64,000 nucleotides of DNA, from positions 1,278 through 65,277 of the forward strand of contig NZ_QAIK01000164.1 in the NCBI RefSeq assembly GCF_003061005.1. Reading direction: 5' to 3'. The notes beneath the pieces are model-generated. The model was not told the DNA's origin and ran no database searches. It was given only the letters and a program-made list of their open reading frames with translations. Of the stretch, positions 54,254-62,137 are shown one piece after another. Positions within the stretch are counted from its first letter, which is position 1, and each line of letters starts with the position of its first letter. This DNA is from Pseudomonas sp. HMWF021. GTDB taxonomy: Bacteria; Pseudomonadota; Gammaproteobacteria; Pseudomonadales; Pseudomonadaceae. The position numbers and the translations under genes were made by a program.

Positions 54254-55242
54254 TGCGGCTTGGCTGGGCCTTGGCGGGTGCGTTACTGCTGAGTGCGATG
54301 AGCGTATCGGCTGAACCGCTGCAGGAACTGCGTGTGCTCTCCGAACACCCGGTCGACGGCATGCGCGGCGGTAACCTGTCGGGCCTGGCCATGTGTGGCA
54401 GCGAGTTGTGGACGGTGTCGGACCGCGATGACGACCAGATCTATCGGCTCAATACCGCCGATCAGGTCTGGCAGGCCGAAGCCTTGCACATTGATGTGCC
54501 TCTGGTGCCGGAGACCGGTTTGCCGTGGGGATTGCGCTCGCGCAATTGGGCCGCGTCGTTCGTGCGCGGTGGCGACCTGGATTTCGAAGGCATCAGCTGC
54601 GACAGCGCCGGCAATCGCTACATTGTCAGCGAGGGCCACGCGGCGGTCTTGCAGGTGCCCGTCAGCGGCCCGGTCAACTGGCTGAAGATCTCGCCGATGA
54701 TGGTTCGCGAAGCGCGGGCCAGTGGCATGCTCCTGCATTTCAATGCGATCTTCGAAGGTCTGGCGATCAACCCGGCGGGTGATCAGATGTGGCTGGCCGC
54801 CGAACGGCAAAGCCGTGGCTTGCTGCTGATCAAGCGTCAGCAGACGGTGTGGGATTGCGACGGTCGTTGCGTGCTGCTCAGCGAGGGCGGCAAGGAGATG
54901 CAGCCGCCGCAGTTCCCGCATGCCAAAGCGGTCGACCGCGATTTTTCCGACCTTTCGTTGTTCAACGGCAAATTGTTTACCCTTGAACGCAACGCCTTCC
55001 AGATTTGTCGGCGCGATGCGCAGACCGCCAAGGTCGAGCGTTGCTGGTCCTACGCCGCTGAACTGTTGCAGGCCAACCGCCGTTACTCGCAGAACTTCGG
55101 GCTGGAAGAGGCGCTGATCGTTGACGCTGAGGGTGCGTGGGTCGGCGTCGACAATAATTTCGGCCCGCGGGCAGACGGAGAGGTTCGCCCGGTCGTCTGG
55201 CGCTTCGCCGCGCCTGAAGGCGGCTGGAGCGCCAAGCCGTGA
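54253..55242 (+). CDS. secreted esterase-like activity of phytase family protein
   Basis: The 329-residue precursor has a Sec signal peptide (about 1-20, ending SVSAEP), so the mature protein is periplasmic. The rest is a beta-propeller-like domain of the phytase-esterase family, with SGLAMCGSELWTVSDRDDDQIYRL, DLDFEGISCDS and FEGLAINPAGDQMWLAAER as repeated blades. The EG pairs are typical of this group. It equals PA4966. The start overlaps parE by one base, and its stop overlaps the next gene's GTG by four bases. The substrate is unknown, and a link to topoisomerase IV beyond co-expression is not evident. Confidence 0.83.
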   Translation: MRLGWALAGALLLSAMSVSAEPLQELRVLSEHPVDGMRGGNLSGLAMCGSELWTVSDRDDDQIYRLNTADQVWQAEALHIDVPLVPETGLPWGLRSRNWAASFVRGGDLDFEGISCDSAGNRYIVSEGHAAVLQVPVSGPVNWLKISPMMVREARASGMLLHFNAIFEGLAINPAGDQMWLAAERQSRGLLLIKRQQTVWDCDGRCVLLSEGGKEMQPPQFPHAKAVDRDFSDLSLFNGKLFTLERNAFQICRRDAQTAKVERCWSYAAELLQANRRYSQNFGLEEALIVDAEGAWVGVDNNFGPRADGEVRPVVWRFAAPEGGWSAKP

Positions 55243-55763
55243 GCCAGCAACCGCCGGGCAAACGCGCCGGCCGGGTATTGATGATTTTGGCCTGGTGCGC
55301 CGGGCTGTTTCTGGCCACGCGGTTTTTCGGCCAGTGGGAAGAGCGTCAGCAGAATCCGAATGTCGTGGTCAGCTCCGAGCAGCATGACGGCGTGATCGAA
55401 GTAAAACTGGCGGGCAATGCCCAAGGGCATTTTGTCGCCAGCGGTCAGATCAACGGGGAGCCGGTGGAGTTCATGCTCGACACCGGCGCCACCGATGTGG
55501 CGATCCCGGCGGATCTGGCCAAACGGTTGAAACTGGAAGAAGGCTTCGGTGTGACCCTGAGCACGGCCAACGGCCTGAGCCAGGGTTACCGGACAAAGAT
55601 CGACCGCCTGCAACTGGGCGACATCGTGCTGCGGGATGTCCGTGCACTGGTGGCGCCGGGGCTGCATGGCGATCAGGTGCTGCTCGGCATGAGCGCCCTG
55701 AACAAACTTGAATTTACCCAGCGCGGTGGCACCATGCTGCTGCGCCAGACAACGAACCGATGA
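55239..55763 (+). CDS. membrane-anchored retropepsin-like aspartic protease (clan AA)
   Basis: The 174-residue protein has one N-terminal membrane span (about 12-30, [18 protein letters not shown]) and a periplasmic single-copy retropepsin domain. The active-site motif is [13 protein letters not shown], the DTG triad of viral-type aspartic proteases. The conserved flap and hydrophobic-hydrophobic-Gly strand appear as [13 protein letters not shown]. This fits the TIGR02281-type clan AA family. As in retroviral proteases, two copies must dimerise for activity. The GTG start overlaps the previous stop (GTGA). It lies seven bases upstream of parC and equals PA4965. The substrate is unknown. Confidence 0.85.
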   Translation: MSQQPPGKRAGRVLMILAWCAGLFLATRFFGQWEERQQNPNVVVSSEQHDGVIEVKLAGNAQGHFVASGQINGEPVEFMLDTGATDVAIPADLAKRLKLEEGFGVTLSTANGLSQGYRTKIDRLQLGDIVLRDVRALVAPGLHGDQVLLGMSALNKLEFTQRGGTMLLRQTTNR

Positions 55764-55770
55764 GGCCCGC

Positions 55771-58035
55771 ATGAGCGACTCCCTTGATCTCAGCCTGGAC
55801 GGTGTAGAACGCCGCTCGCTGGCTGACTTCACCGAAAATGCCTACCTCAACTACTCCATGTACGTGATCATGGACCGCGCCCTGCCGCATATCGGCGACG
55901 GTCTGAAACCGGTACAGCGGCGTATCGTCTACGCCATGAGCGAGCTGGGGCTGGACGCCGATTCCAAGCACAAGAAATCGGCGCGTACCGTCGGTGACGT
56001 GCTCGGCAAGTTCCACCCGCACGGCGATTCGGCGTGCTACGAAGCGATGGTGCTGATGGCCCAGCCGTTCAGCTATCGCTACACGCTGGTCGACGGCCAG
56101 GGCAACTGGGGTGCGCCGGACGATCCCAAGTCCTTCGCTGCCATGCGTTACACCGAAGCACGCCTGTCGCGTTATTCCGAAGTGCTGCTCAGCGAGTTGG
56201 GCCAAGGCACCGCCGACTGGGGACCGAACTTCGACGGCACCCTGCAGGAGCCTTTGGTTCTGCCGGCGCGCCTGCCGAATATCCTGCTCAACGGCACCAC
56301 CGGCATCGCTGTCGGCATGGCCACCGACGTGCCGCCGCACAACCTGCGCGAAGTCGCCACGGCCTGCGTGCGTCTGCTCGATGAGCCCAAAGCCACGGTC
56401 GAACAGCTCTGCGAGCACATTCAAGGCCCGGATTACCCGACCGAAGCGGAAATCATCACCCCGCGCGCCGACCTGCTGAAAATGTACGAAACCGGCAAGG
56501 GCTCGGTGCGCATGCGCGCCGTGTACCACGTCGAGGACGGCGACATCATCGTCACCGCGCTGCCGCACCAGGTCTCCGGGGCCAAGGTGCTGGAGCAGAT
56601 CGCCGCACTGATGCAGGCCAAGCCCTCGAAAGCGCCGCAAATCGCTGACCTGCGTGATGAATCCGACCACGAAAACCCGTGCCGCATCGTGATCATTCCG
56701 GTCAACAGCCGCGTCGATCACGAAGCGCTGATGCAGCATCTGTTCGCCAGCACCGAGCTGGAGTCGACCTACCGGGTCAACGTCAACATCATCGGTCTGG
56801 ACGGCAAGCCGCAGCTGAAAAACCTGCGTGCGTTGCTGGTCGAATGGCTGGAATTCCGCGTACTGACCGTGCGCCGCCGCCTGCAATTCCGCCTCGACAA
56901 GGTCGAGCGTCGCCTGCACCTGTTGGACGGTTTGCTGATTGCCTACCTCAACCTGGACGAAGTGATCCACATCATCCGTACCGAGGAACACCCGAAAGCC
57001 AAGCTGATCGAGCGTTTCGCCCTCAGCGAGATTCAGGCCGACTACATCCTCGACACCCGTCTGCGGCAGTTGGCGCGCCTGGAAGAGATGAAGCTGCGCG
57101 ACGAGCAGGATGAACTGCTCAAGGAGCAAGCCAAGCTGCAAGCCTTGCTGGGCAGCGAAGCCAAGCTGAAGAAGCTGGTGCGCACCGAGCTGCTGAAAGA
57201 TGCCGAAACCTATGGTGATGACCGTCGTTCGCCGATCGTTGAGCGCGCTGAAGCGAAAGCGTTGACCGAGCACGATCTGCTGCCGAACGAAAAAGTCACC
57301 GTTGTCCTGTCGGAAAAAGGCTGGATCCGTTCCGCCAAGGGTCACGATATAGACGCCACCGGCCTGTCGTACAAGGCTGGCGACGGCTTCAAGACCTCGG
57401 CGGCGGGGCGTTCCAACCAGTCTGCCGTGGTGATTGACTCCACTGGCCGCAGCTATTCGGTCGCCGCGCATACGTTGCCGTCGGCCCGCGGCCAGGGCGA
57501 ACCGTTGACCGGACGTCTGACCCCGCCACCGGGCGCGACCTTCGAATGCGTGCTGATGCCCGAAGACGATGCGCTGTACGTGATCGCCTCCGACGCCGGT
57601 TACGGCTTTGTGGTGAAAGGTGAAGATCTGCAAGCCAAGAACAAGGCGGGCAAGGCTCTGCTGAGCCTGCCGAACAACGCTAAAGTCATCGCGCCGCGCC
57701 CGGTGGCCGACCGTGAGCAGAACTGGCTGGCCTCGGTCACGACCGAAGGTCGCCTGCTGATCTTCAAAATCAGCGATCTGCCACAATTAGGGAAGGGCAA
57801 GGGCAACAAGATCATCGGGATTTCCGGTGAGCGTGTGGCCAGTCGCGAAGAATATGTCACGGACATCGCCGTGCTTCCGGAAGGCGCCACCTTGGTGCTA
57901 CAGGCCGGAAAACGGACTCTGTCGCTGAAGGCCGACGACCTCGAACACTACAAGGGTGAGCGTGGACGTCGCGGGAATAAACTCCCGAGGGGCTTCCAGC
58001 GGGTGGATGCGCTGCTCGTCGAAAACCTCAATTAG
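55771..58035 (+). CDS. parC: DNA topoisomerase IV subunit A
   Basis: ParC is the DNA-cleaving subunit of topoisomerase IV. The 754-residue protein has the breakage-reunion domain with the catalytic tyrosine in [11 protein letters not shown] and a C-terminal beta-pinwheel domain. The quinolone-resistance region reads [10 protein letters not shown] with serine 87 and glutamate 91, the wild-type residues in P. aeruginosa numbering. The ATG at 55771 follows GATGAGGCCCGC and matches the family N-terminus. It ends the yqiA-parE-parC cluster; a hairpin lies just beyond the stop. Confidence 0.97.
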   Translation: MSDSLDLSLDGVERRSLADFTENAYLNYSMYVIMDRALPHIGDGLKPVQRRIVYAMSELGLDADSKHKKSARTVGDVLGKFHPHGDSACYEAMVLMAQPFSYRYTLVDGQGNWGAPDDPKSFAAMRYTEARLSRYSEVLLSELGQGTADWGPNFDGTLQEPLVLPARLPNILLNGTTGIAVGMATDVPPHNLREVATACVRLLDEPKATVEQLCEHIQGPDYPTEAEIITPRADLLKMYETGKGSVRMRAVYHVEDGDIIVTALPHQVSGAKVLEQIAALMQAKPSKAPQIADLRDESDHENPCRIVIIPVNSRVDHEALMQHLFASTELESTYRVNVNIIGLDGKPQLKNLRALLVEWLEFRVLTVRRRLQFRLDKVERRLHLLDGLLIAYLNLDEVIHIIRTEEHPKAKLIERFALSEIQADYILDTRLRQLARLEEMKLRDEQDELLKEQAKLQALLGSEAKLKKLVRTELLKDAETYGDDRRSPIVERAEAKALTEHDLLPNEKVTVVLSEKGWIRSAKGHDIDATGLSYKAGDGFKTSAAGRSNQSAVVIDSTGRSYSVAAHTLPSARGQGEPLTGRLTPPPGATFECVLMPEDDALYVIASDAGYGFVVKGEDLQAKNKAGKALLSLPNNAKVIAPRPVADREQNWLASVTTEGRLLIFKISDLPQLGKGKGNKIIGISGERVASREEYVTDIAVLPEGATLVLQAGKRTLSLKADDLEHYKGERGRRGNKLPRGFQRVDALLVENLN

Positions 58036-58045
58036 GCGCCCTAGA

Positions 58046-58084
58046 GCGTTCGATCTACGATTTAACGCGTAGATCGACGCTTTG
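58046..58084 (+). terminator. hairpin after parC, possible weak terminator
   Basis: CGATCTACG (58051-58059) pairs with CGTAGATCG (58068-58076), extended by GCGT/ACGC with one bulged T. Only a short TTT follows, so termination would be weak. Confidence 0.5.
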
Positions 58085-58209
58085 GCGCTGGAGTCGGAAC
58101 GCATATTCACGGATGATATGGCCTTTCCAAGCGCCGGCGTGGCCGAGCGTTCTTCATATTTATTGAGTATTTTCACTGTGGTCAGCCTTGTGGCGGCCAC
58201 CTGGACGGG

Positions 58210-58923
58210 ATGATGACTGCTCTGCGCCCCCTTATTTTTCTGCTCGCTGGCGTTTTGGGCCTGGCGGGCTGCAGCGTTCACCAGCCGGTGTCGCTGTATC
58301 AGCTGGACAGCGGAAGTCCGGCTCAGCCTGCGCAAAGCACAGGCATGGCGGTTTTGTTGGGTCCGGTAGTCATTGCTGACTACCTGCAACGTGAAACTTT
58401 GCTGCAACGTCAACCGGACGGCAGCCTGCAAGCCTCGACCGATGGTCGCTGGGCGGGCAGCCTTTCGTCGGATATCGATCAGTTGCTGATGCGTCAGGTG
58501 GCCGGTCATCTGGACAGCCAGCGTGTGGTATTGGCACCCGCCACTTTGGGGTTTGCCCCGGATGTGCAGGTGTTGCTGACCATCACGCGTCTGGACTCCG
58601 GTGAGAAACAACCGGCGATCCTCGATGCGCAATGGCGTCTGATCGACCGGCGTGGTCAGGTGCGTGATAACCGCATCGTGCATCTGCAGGAGCTGCATGC
58701 CGGCACCACGGCTTCGCAGGTGCAGGCGCAGGGGATTCTGCTGCAGCGTCTGGCCGAGCAATTGTCGGTGGCGCTCAAACCGTTGGCCAACCAGCCCCCG
58801 GTGGCTGAAGCGCCGCGCAAGGCAGCGCCCAAACCGGCAGCGCCGGCGGCGGAAGCCGAGAAGCAGCCGAAGATTCCGATGGCCTCACCGATTCGCACCG
58901 ATATGGAAGTGTTCCGCTTCTGA
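58210..58923 (+). CDS. PqiC family lipoprotein (ABC-type transport auxiliary)
   Basis: The 237-residue precursor has a lipoprotein signal and lipobox LAGC, so it is lipid-anchored, probably in the outer membrane. The body matches the PqiC/YmbA (DUF330) family that works with MCE-type lipid transport systems: LYQLDSG, VLLGPVVIADYLQRE, DGRWAGSLSSDI and an ALRWRLID-like strand. An Ala/Pro/Lys-rich tail follows (about 195-225). No pqiA/pqiB genes are in the window, so its partners must be elsewhere. Either of two consecutive ATGs may start it; GGACGGG lies just before. A strong terminator follows. Confidence 0.82.
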   Translation: MMTALRPLIFLLAGVLGLAGCSVHQPVSLYQLDSGSPAQPAQSTGMAVLLGPVVIADYLQRETLLQRQPDGSLQASTDGRWAGSLSSDIDQLLMRQVAGHLDSQRVVLAPATLGFAPDVQVLLTITRLDSGEKQPAILDAQWRLIDRRGQVRDNRIVHLQELHAGTTASQVQAQGILLQRLAEQLSVALKPLANQPPVAEAPRKAAPKPAAPAAEAEKQPKIPMASPIRTDMEVFRF

Positions 58924-58941
58924 GTCTGGTTTGAGTCAAAA

Positions 58942-58971
58942 CAAAGCCCGCCTTGTGCGGGCTTTGTTGTG
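58942..58971 (+). terminator. rho-independent terminator of the PqiC-type gene
   Basis: A perfect 10-base stem CAAAGCCCGC/GCGGGCTTTG (58942-58951, 58957-58966) with a 5-base loop and a TTGTTGT tail, 19 bases after the stop. Confidence 0.75.
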
Positions 58972-59012
58972 TCTGGAAGAACGGATATGAGGATTTGCAC
59001 ACACGAGAACCC

Positions 59013-59098
59013 TGTAGGAGCTGCCGAAGGCTGCGATCTTTTGATCTGGCCGTATCAGAATCAAGATCAAAAGATCGCAGCGTGCCGCAGCTCCTACA
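59013..59098. repeat. hybrid REP doublet (two different REP variants)
   Basis: The left arm (59013-59042) has the GCCGAAGGC core and the right arm (59069-59098) the variant read on the other strand as GCGGCACGC. The outer and inner parts still pair, but the cores do not match fully. It lies between the convergent PqiC-type and AhpA-like genes. Confidence 0.82.
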
Positions 59099-59125
59099 CG
59101 ATGCGATCCCGCGTTCGAATAGCCA

Positions 59126-59162
59126 CAAAAAAGCCCGCAGACAATCACTTGTCTGCGGGCTT
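59126..59162 (-). terminator. rho-independent terminator of the AhpA-like gene
   Basis: A perfect 14-base stem AAGCCCGCAGACAA/TTGTCTGCGGGCTT with a 4-base loop, followed on the minus strand by a run of T, 21 bases after the stop at 59183. Confidence 0.9.
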
Positions 59163-59182
59163 CTGTGCATCTGGCCTAAGGC

Positions 59183-60697
59183 TTACGCCCGACGCTCATG
59201 CATCCGCGCCAGTTGCCGCTCGAGCATCGACGGATAAGGCTCCATCAACCGCTCCACGCAGCAGGCGCCCTCCGGGCTGGCGATCGGCCGGATCCGCGCA
59301 CGCTGGCGAATCAGCGCATCGTCACCGATCTTGCGCTCGACCAGCAGCAGGTTGCGGCTGTGTTGCGACAGGGCCAGGGCATCCTGGGCCGAATCGGTCA
59401 GCAACAGGTCGATCTGGCTCAGACCGAACAGCTCATCGCCCAGGGTCAGGCCCAGTTGCAATTGCAGGGTGATGCCGCTGTCGGCGACTTCGATCTGCAA
59501 CTGATGGCCCAGCGCCCGCAGCAACTCGCCGCAGCAGATGGCGTTGGTCAGGTAATCGTCACCGCTGTCTTCGGTGTGGAACAGCATCAGTGTGCTGCCA
59601 TCGTTCAGGGTTTCGATCTCGCCCTGATACAGTGAAGCGGCCTGATCGAGGCAGTCGCGGTAGCGCTCCAGCAACTCTTCCAGACGGGCGCGCGGCAGGC
59701 GACGCAGTTGCTCTTGCGAACCCAACTGCACTGCCAGCACCGCGCTGTGTTGCGGCACGCTAGGCGTGGCCTTGCGCGCGACCGGTTGCGGCGCTGCATC
59801 CAGCGATTCGTCGCGCAGATCGGCAAACGCGTCGTCGTCTTCATCGTCTTCAACGGTGCTGACCACATGGCGCGGCGCCGGTTTCTGCGCGGCCATAGGG
59901 CGGGTTTCGTCAAAGCTCGGGTCACGCAGGTTGCGCACTTCGAACTCCGGCTCATCCTCTTCCTCGAACTCGGGTTCCGGCTCGGGCTCGGGTTTTGGCG
60001 CAGGCTCCGGCGCGAAGTTGGCGTGCAGCTGACGCGCCAGATCGCCGATCTCGTCCTGACGGTCGGTGCCCGGCGTGTATTCGTCGATGTTGCGCAGCCA
60101 GACGCGCAGTTGCAGCAACGGCGTCGACAGATAGCGGCCCATGCGCAGGCTCAGGGCCAGCGACAAGGCCAGCAGAATCGCACTGAGAATGCCCATGCTT
60201 TGCAGGCTGATGGTCATCGGCTGCTGGAACTGATCCATGTCCAGGCTGATGCGCAGTTGCCCGGCCGTCACGTCCTGGAAAGTGATCTTGCTCTCGTACA
60301 TGCCCTCGGCTTCGCCCAGCAGGCTGTGCTTGGGGCGCTGACCGGATTCGGCGAGGATGCGGTTGTCCACGCTATAGATGGCCGCGTGGGCCACCAGCTT
60401 GTTCTTGGTCAGGTTGTTGAGCAGCACGTTGAGGCTGAGGATGTCGTTGGACACCAGCAGTTCAGTGGCGGAGGTGGCGGTCTGCGTGGTCAGGCTTTCG
60501 CCCAGCGCATCGGCCTGCTCGTGCATGGCCTGCTTGAACTGCAAGCCCATCACCCCGGCATAGATCACCAGGGCCAGAGCGACCAGGATCACGTTATGGC
60601 TGGCAATGCGCAATGCAATCGGTACACGGCGATGACGCAGTGCACGGAAGATCAGCAGGAAGAAGTTATCGGTTTTAACTGGCGTGGGCCGGTTCAC
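59183..60697 (-). CDS. AhpA/YtjB-like membrane protein with HAMP and degenerate nucleotide-cyclase domain
   Basis: The 504-residue protein has one membrane span near residues 30-50, a periplasmic domain of about 120 residues and a second span near 170-190. A HAMP-like segment follows, then an acidic linker (PEPEPEPEFEEEDEPEFE, about 235-260). The C-terminal domain (about 315-490) resembles class III nucleotide cyclases: AVLAVQLGSQEQ, LYQGEIETLNDGSTLMLFH and a paired GLTLGDELFGL. The metal-binding aspartates of active cyclases are not evident. The N-terminal half resembles the YtjB/SMP proteins found next to serB in E. coli. The start is GTG at 60697. It is divergent from serB and equals PA4961. 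It is probably a membrane sensor without catalytic output. Confidence 0.72.
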   Translation of the reverse strand: MNRPTPVKTDNFFLLIFRALRHRRVPIALRIASHNVILVALALVIYAGVMGLQFKQAMHEQADALGESLTTQTATSATELLVSNDILSLNVLLNNLTKNKLVAHAAIYSVDNRILAESGQRPKHSLLGEAEGMYESKITFQDVTAGQLRISLDMDQFQQPMTISLQSMGILSAILLALSLALSLRMGRYLSTPLLQLRVWLRNIDEYTPGTDRQDEIGDLARQLHANFAPEPAPKPEPEPEPEFEEEDEPEFEVRNLRDPSFDETRPMAAQKPAPRHVVSTVEDDEDDDAFADLRDESLDAAPQPVARKATPSVPQHSAVLAVQLGSQEQLRRLPRARLEELLERYRDCLDQAASLYQGEIETLNDGSTLMLFHTEDSGDDYLTNAICCGELLRALGHQLQIEVADSGITLQLQLGLTLGDELFGLSQIDLLLTDSAQDALALSQHSRNLLLVERKIGDDALIRQRARIRPIASPEGACCVERLMEPYPSMLERQLARMHERRA

Positions 60698-60831
60698 TGA
60701 GCTCGGCTCTTTTGTCCGTGAAGTTGACGCGCAGTATAGCGACAGGCCCTAGACCGGCAAAGCGCTCGCGGTGCCCGATGGTCACTGAAAGTGGGTAGAA
60801 TGCGGTTTTTTTCCAGTTGCGGGGGTGCGCG

Positions 60832-62046
60832 TTGCGCGAAATCGTCCTGATTAACATCACGGGAGTCGACCGTCCGGGTCTGACTGCGGCCATTACCGGC
60901 GTTCTGGCCCAGGGTGGTGTGAACATCCTCGATATCGGTCAGGCGGTGATCCACGACACCCTGTCGTTCGGCATCCTGGTCGAGATTCCCGACTCCGAGC
61001 AGGGCAAAGCCGTGCTCAAGGACATCCTGTTCAAGGGCTACGAGCTCGACCAGCAGGTGCGCTTCACCCCGGTGTCCGAAGAGGATTACCAGCAATGGGT
61101 GGGCAATCAGGGCAAGAAACGCCACATCGTCACCCTGTTGACCCGCAAAGTGACCGCCGGCCAATTGCAGGCGGTCAGCTCGATCACCGCCAAATATGGC
61201 CTGAACATCGACCATATCGACCGTCTGTCGGGTCGCATGCCGCTGGACACGCCAGCCGACAAGGGCAAGGGCTGCATCGAGTTCTCCGTACGGGGCGAAG
61301 CGGCCGATCCGCAGGCGCTGCGTGCCGAATTCCTCAGCGTCGCGCAGGAGCTGAACGTCGACATCGCCTTCCAGGAAGATTCGCTGTTCCGTCGCAACCG
61401 GCGTCTGGCGGTGTTCGACATGGACTCGACGCTGATCGAAGCCGAAGTCATCGACGAACTGGCCAAGGCTGCCGGCGTGGGCGAGCAAGTCTCGGCCATC
61501 ACCGAGCGCGCCATGGCTGGCGAACTGGACTTCCGCGCCAGCTTCAAGGAGCGCCTGGCGCTGCTCAAGGGCCTGGACGTCAGCGTGCTGGACTCCATCG
61601 GCGCCTCGCTGCGCCTGACCGAAGGCGCCGAAACCCTTTTCGCCGAACTCAAGCGTCTGGGCTACAAGACCGCGATCCTGTCCGGCGGCTTCACTTATTT
61701 CGCCAAGCAGTTGCAGGCCAAACTCGGTATCGACTACGTGTTCGCCAACGAACTGGAAGTGGTCGATGGCAAGTGCACCGGCGTGGCCATCGAGCCAATT
61801 GTCGACGCACAGCGTAAGGCGGATTTGCTGAAGGAGCTGGCGCACAAGGAAGGCTTGCGTCTGGAGCAGACCATCGCCGTGGGTGATGGCGCGAATGACC
61901 TGCCGATGCTGGCGATTGCCGGTCTGGGCGTGGCGTTCCGTGCCAAGCCGCTGGTCAAGCAGTCGGCGAAGCAGGCGATCTCTACGCTGGGGCTGGATGG
62001 TGTGCTGTATCTGCTGGGCTTTCGCGATCGTGATGGGCAGTTGTAA
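60832..62046 (+). CDS. serB: phosphoserine phosphatase SerB
   Basis: SerB hydrolyses phosphoserine to serine, the last step of serine synthesis. The 404-residue protein has two N-terminal ACT domains (about 3-170; VLINITGVDRPGLTAAI and a second with VTLLTRKVTAGQLQAVSSI). The HAD phosphatase domain follows with the nucleophile motif FDMDSTLI, SGGFTYFAKQL and GDGANDLPML. The ACT domains make it longer than the E. coli enzyme (322). The start is TTG at 60832, which gives the conserved REIVLINITG N-terminus; a second TTG lies 15 bases upstream. It equals PA4960 and is divergent from the AhpA-like gene. Confidence 0.95.
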   Translation: MREIVLINITGVDRPGLTAAITGVLAQGGVNILDIGQAVIHDTLSFGILVEIPDSEQGKAVLKDILFKGYELDQQVRFTPVSEEDYQQWVGNQGKKRHIVTLLTRKVTAGQLQAVSSITAKYGLNIDHIDRLSGRMPLDTPADKGKGCIEFSVRGEAADPQALRAEFLSVAQELNVDIAFQEDSLFRRNRRLAVFDMDSTLIEAEVIDELAKAAGVGEQVSAITERAMAGELDFRASFKERLALLKGLDVSVLDSIGASLRLTEGAETLFAELKRLGYKTAILSGGFTYFAKQLQAKLGIDYVFANELEVVDGKCTGVAIEPIVDAQRKADLLKELAHKEGLRLEQTIAVGDGANDLPMLAIAGLGVAFRAKPLVKQSAKQAISTLGLDGVLYLLGFRDRDGQL

Positions 62047-62055
62047 TTAAAGATC

Positions 62056-62133
62056 AAAAGATCGCAGCCTGCGGCAGCTCCTACACTGGAATATGCGTTT
62101 CTCTGTAGGAGCTGCCGAAGGCTGCGATCTTTT
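62056..62133. repeat. REP doublet (REPIN), GTAGGAGCTGC family
   Basis: Inverted arms 62056-62085 (CCTGCGGC core) and 62104-62133 (CCGAAGGC core) between the convergent ends of serB and the PilZ-like gene. The cores differ by one base in the stem. Confidence 0.87.
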
Positions 62134-62137
62134 GCTT

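Noticed and set aside
56020..56050. Possible quinolone-resistance change in ParC
   Set aside because: Serine 87 and glutamate 91 are the wild-type residues.
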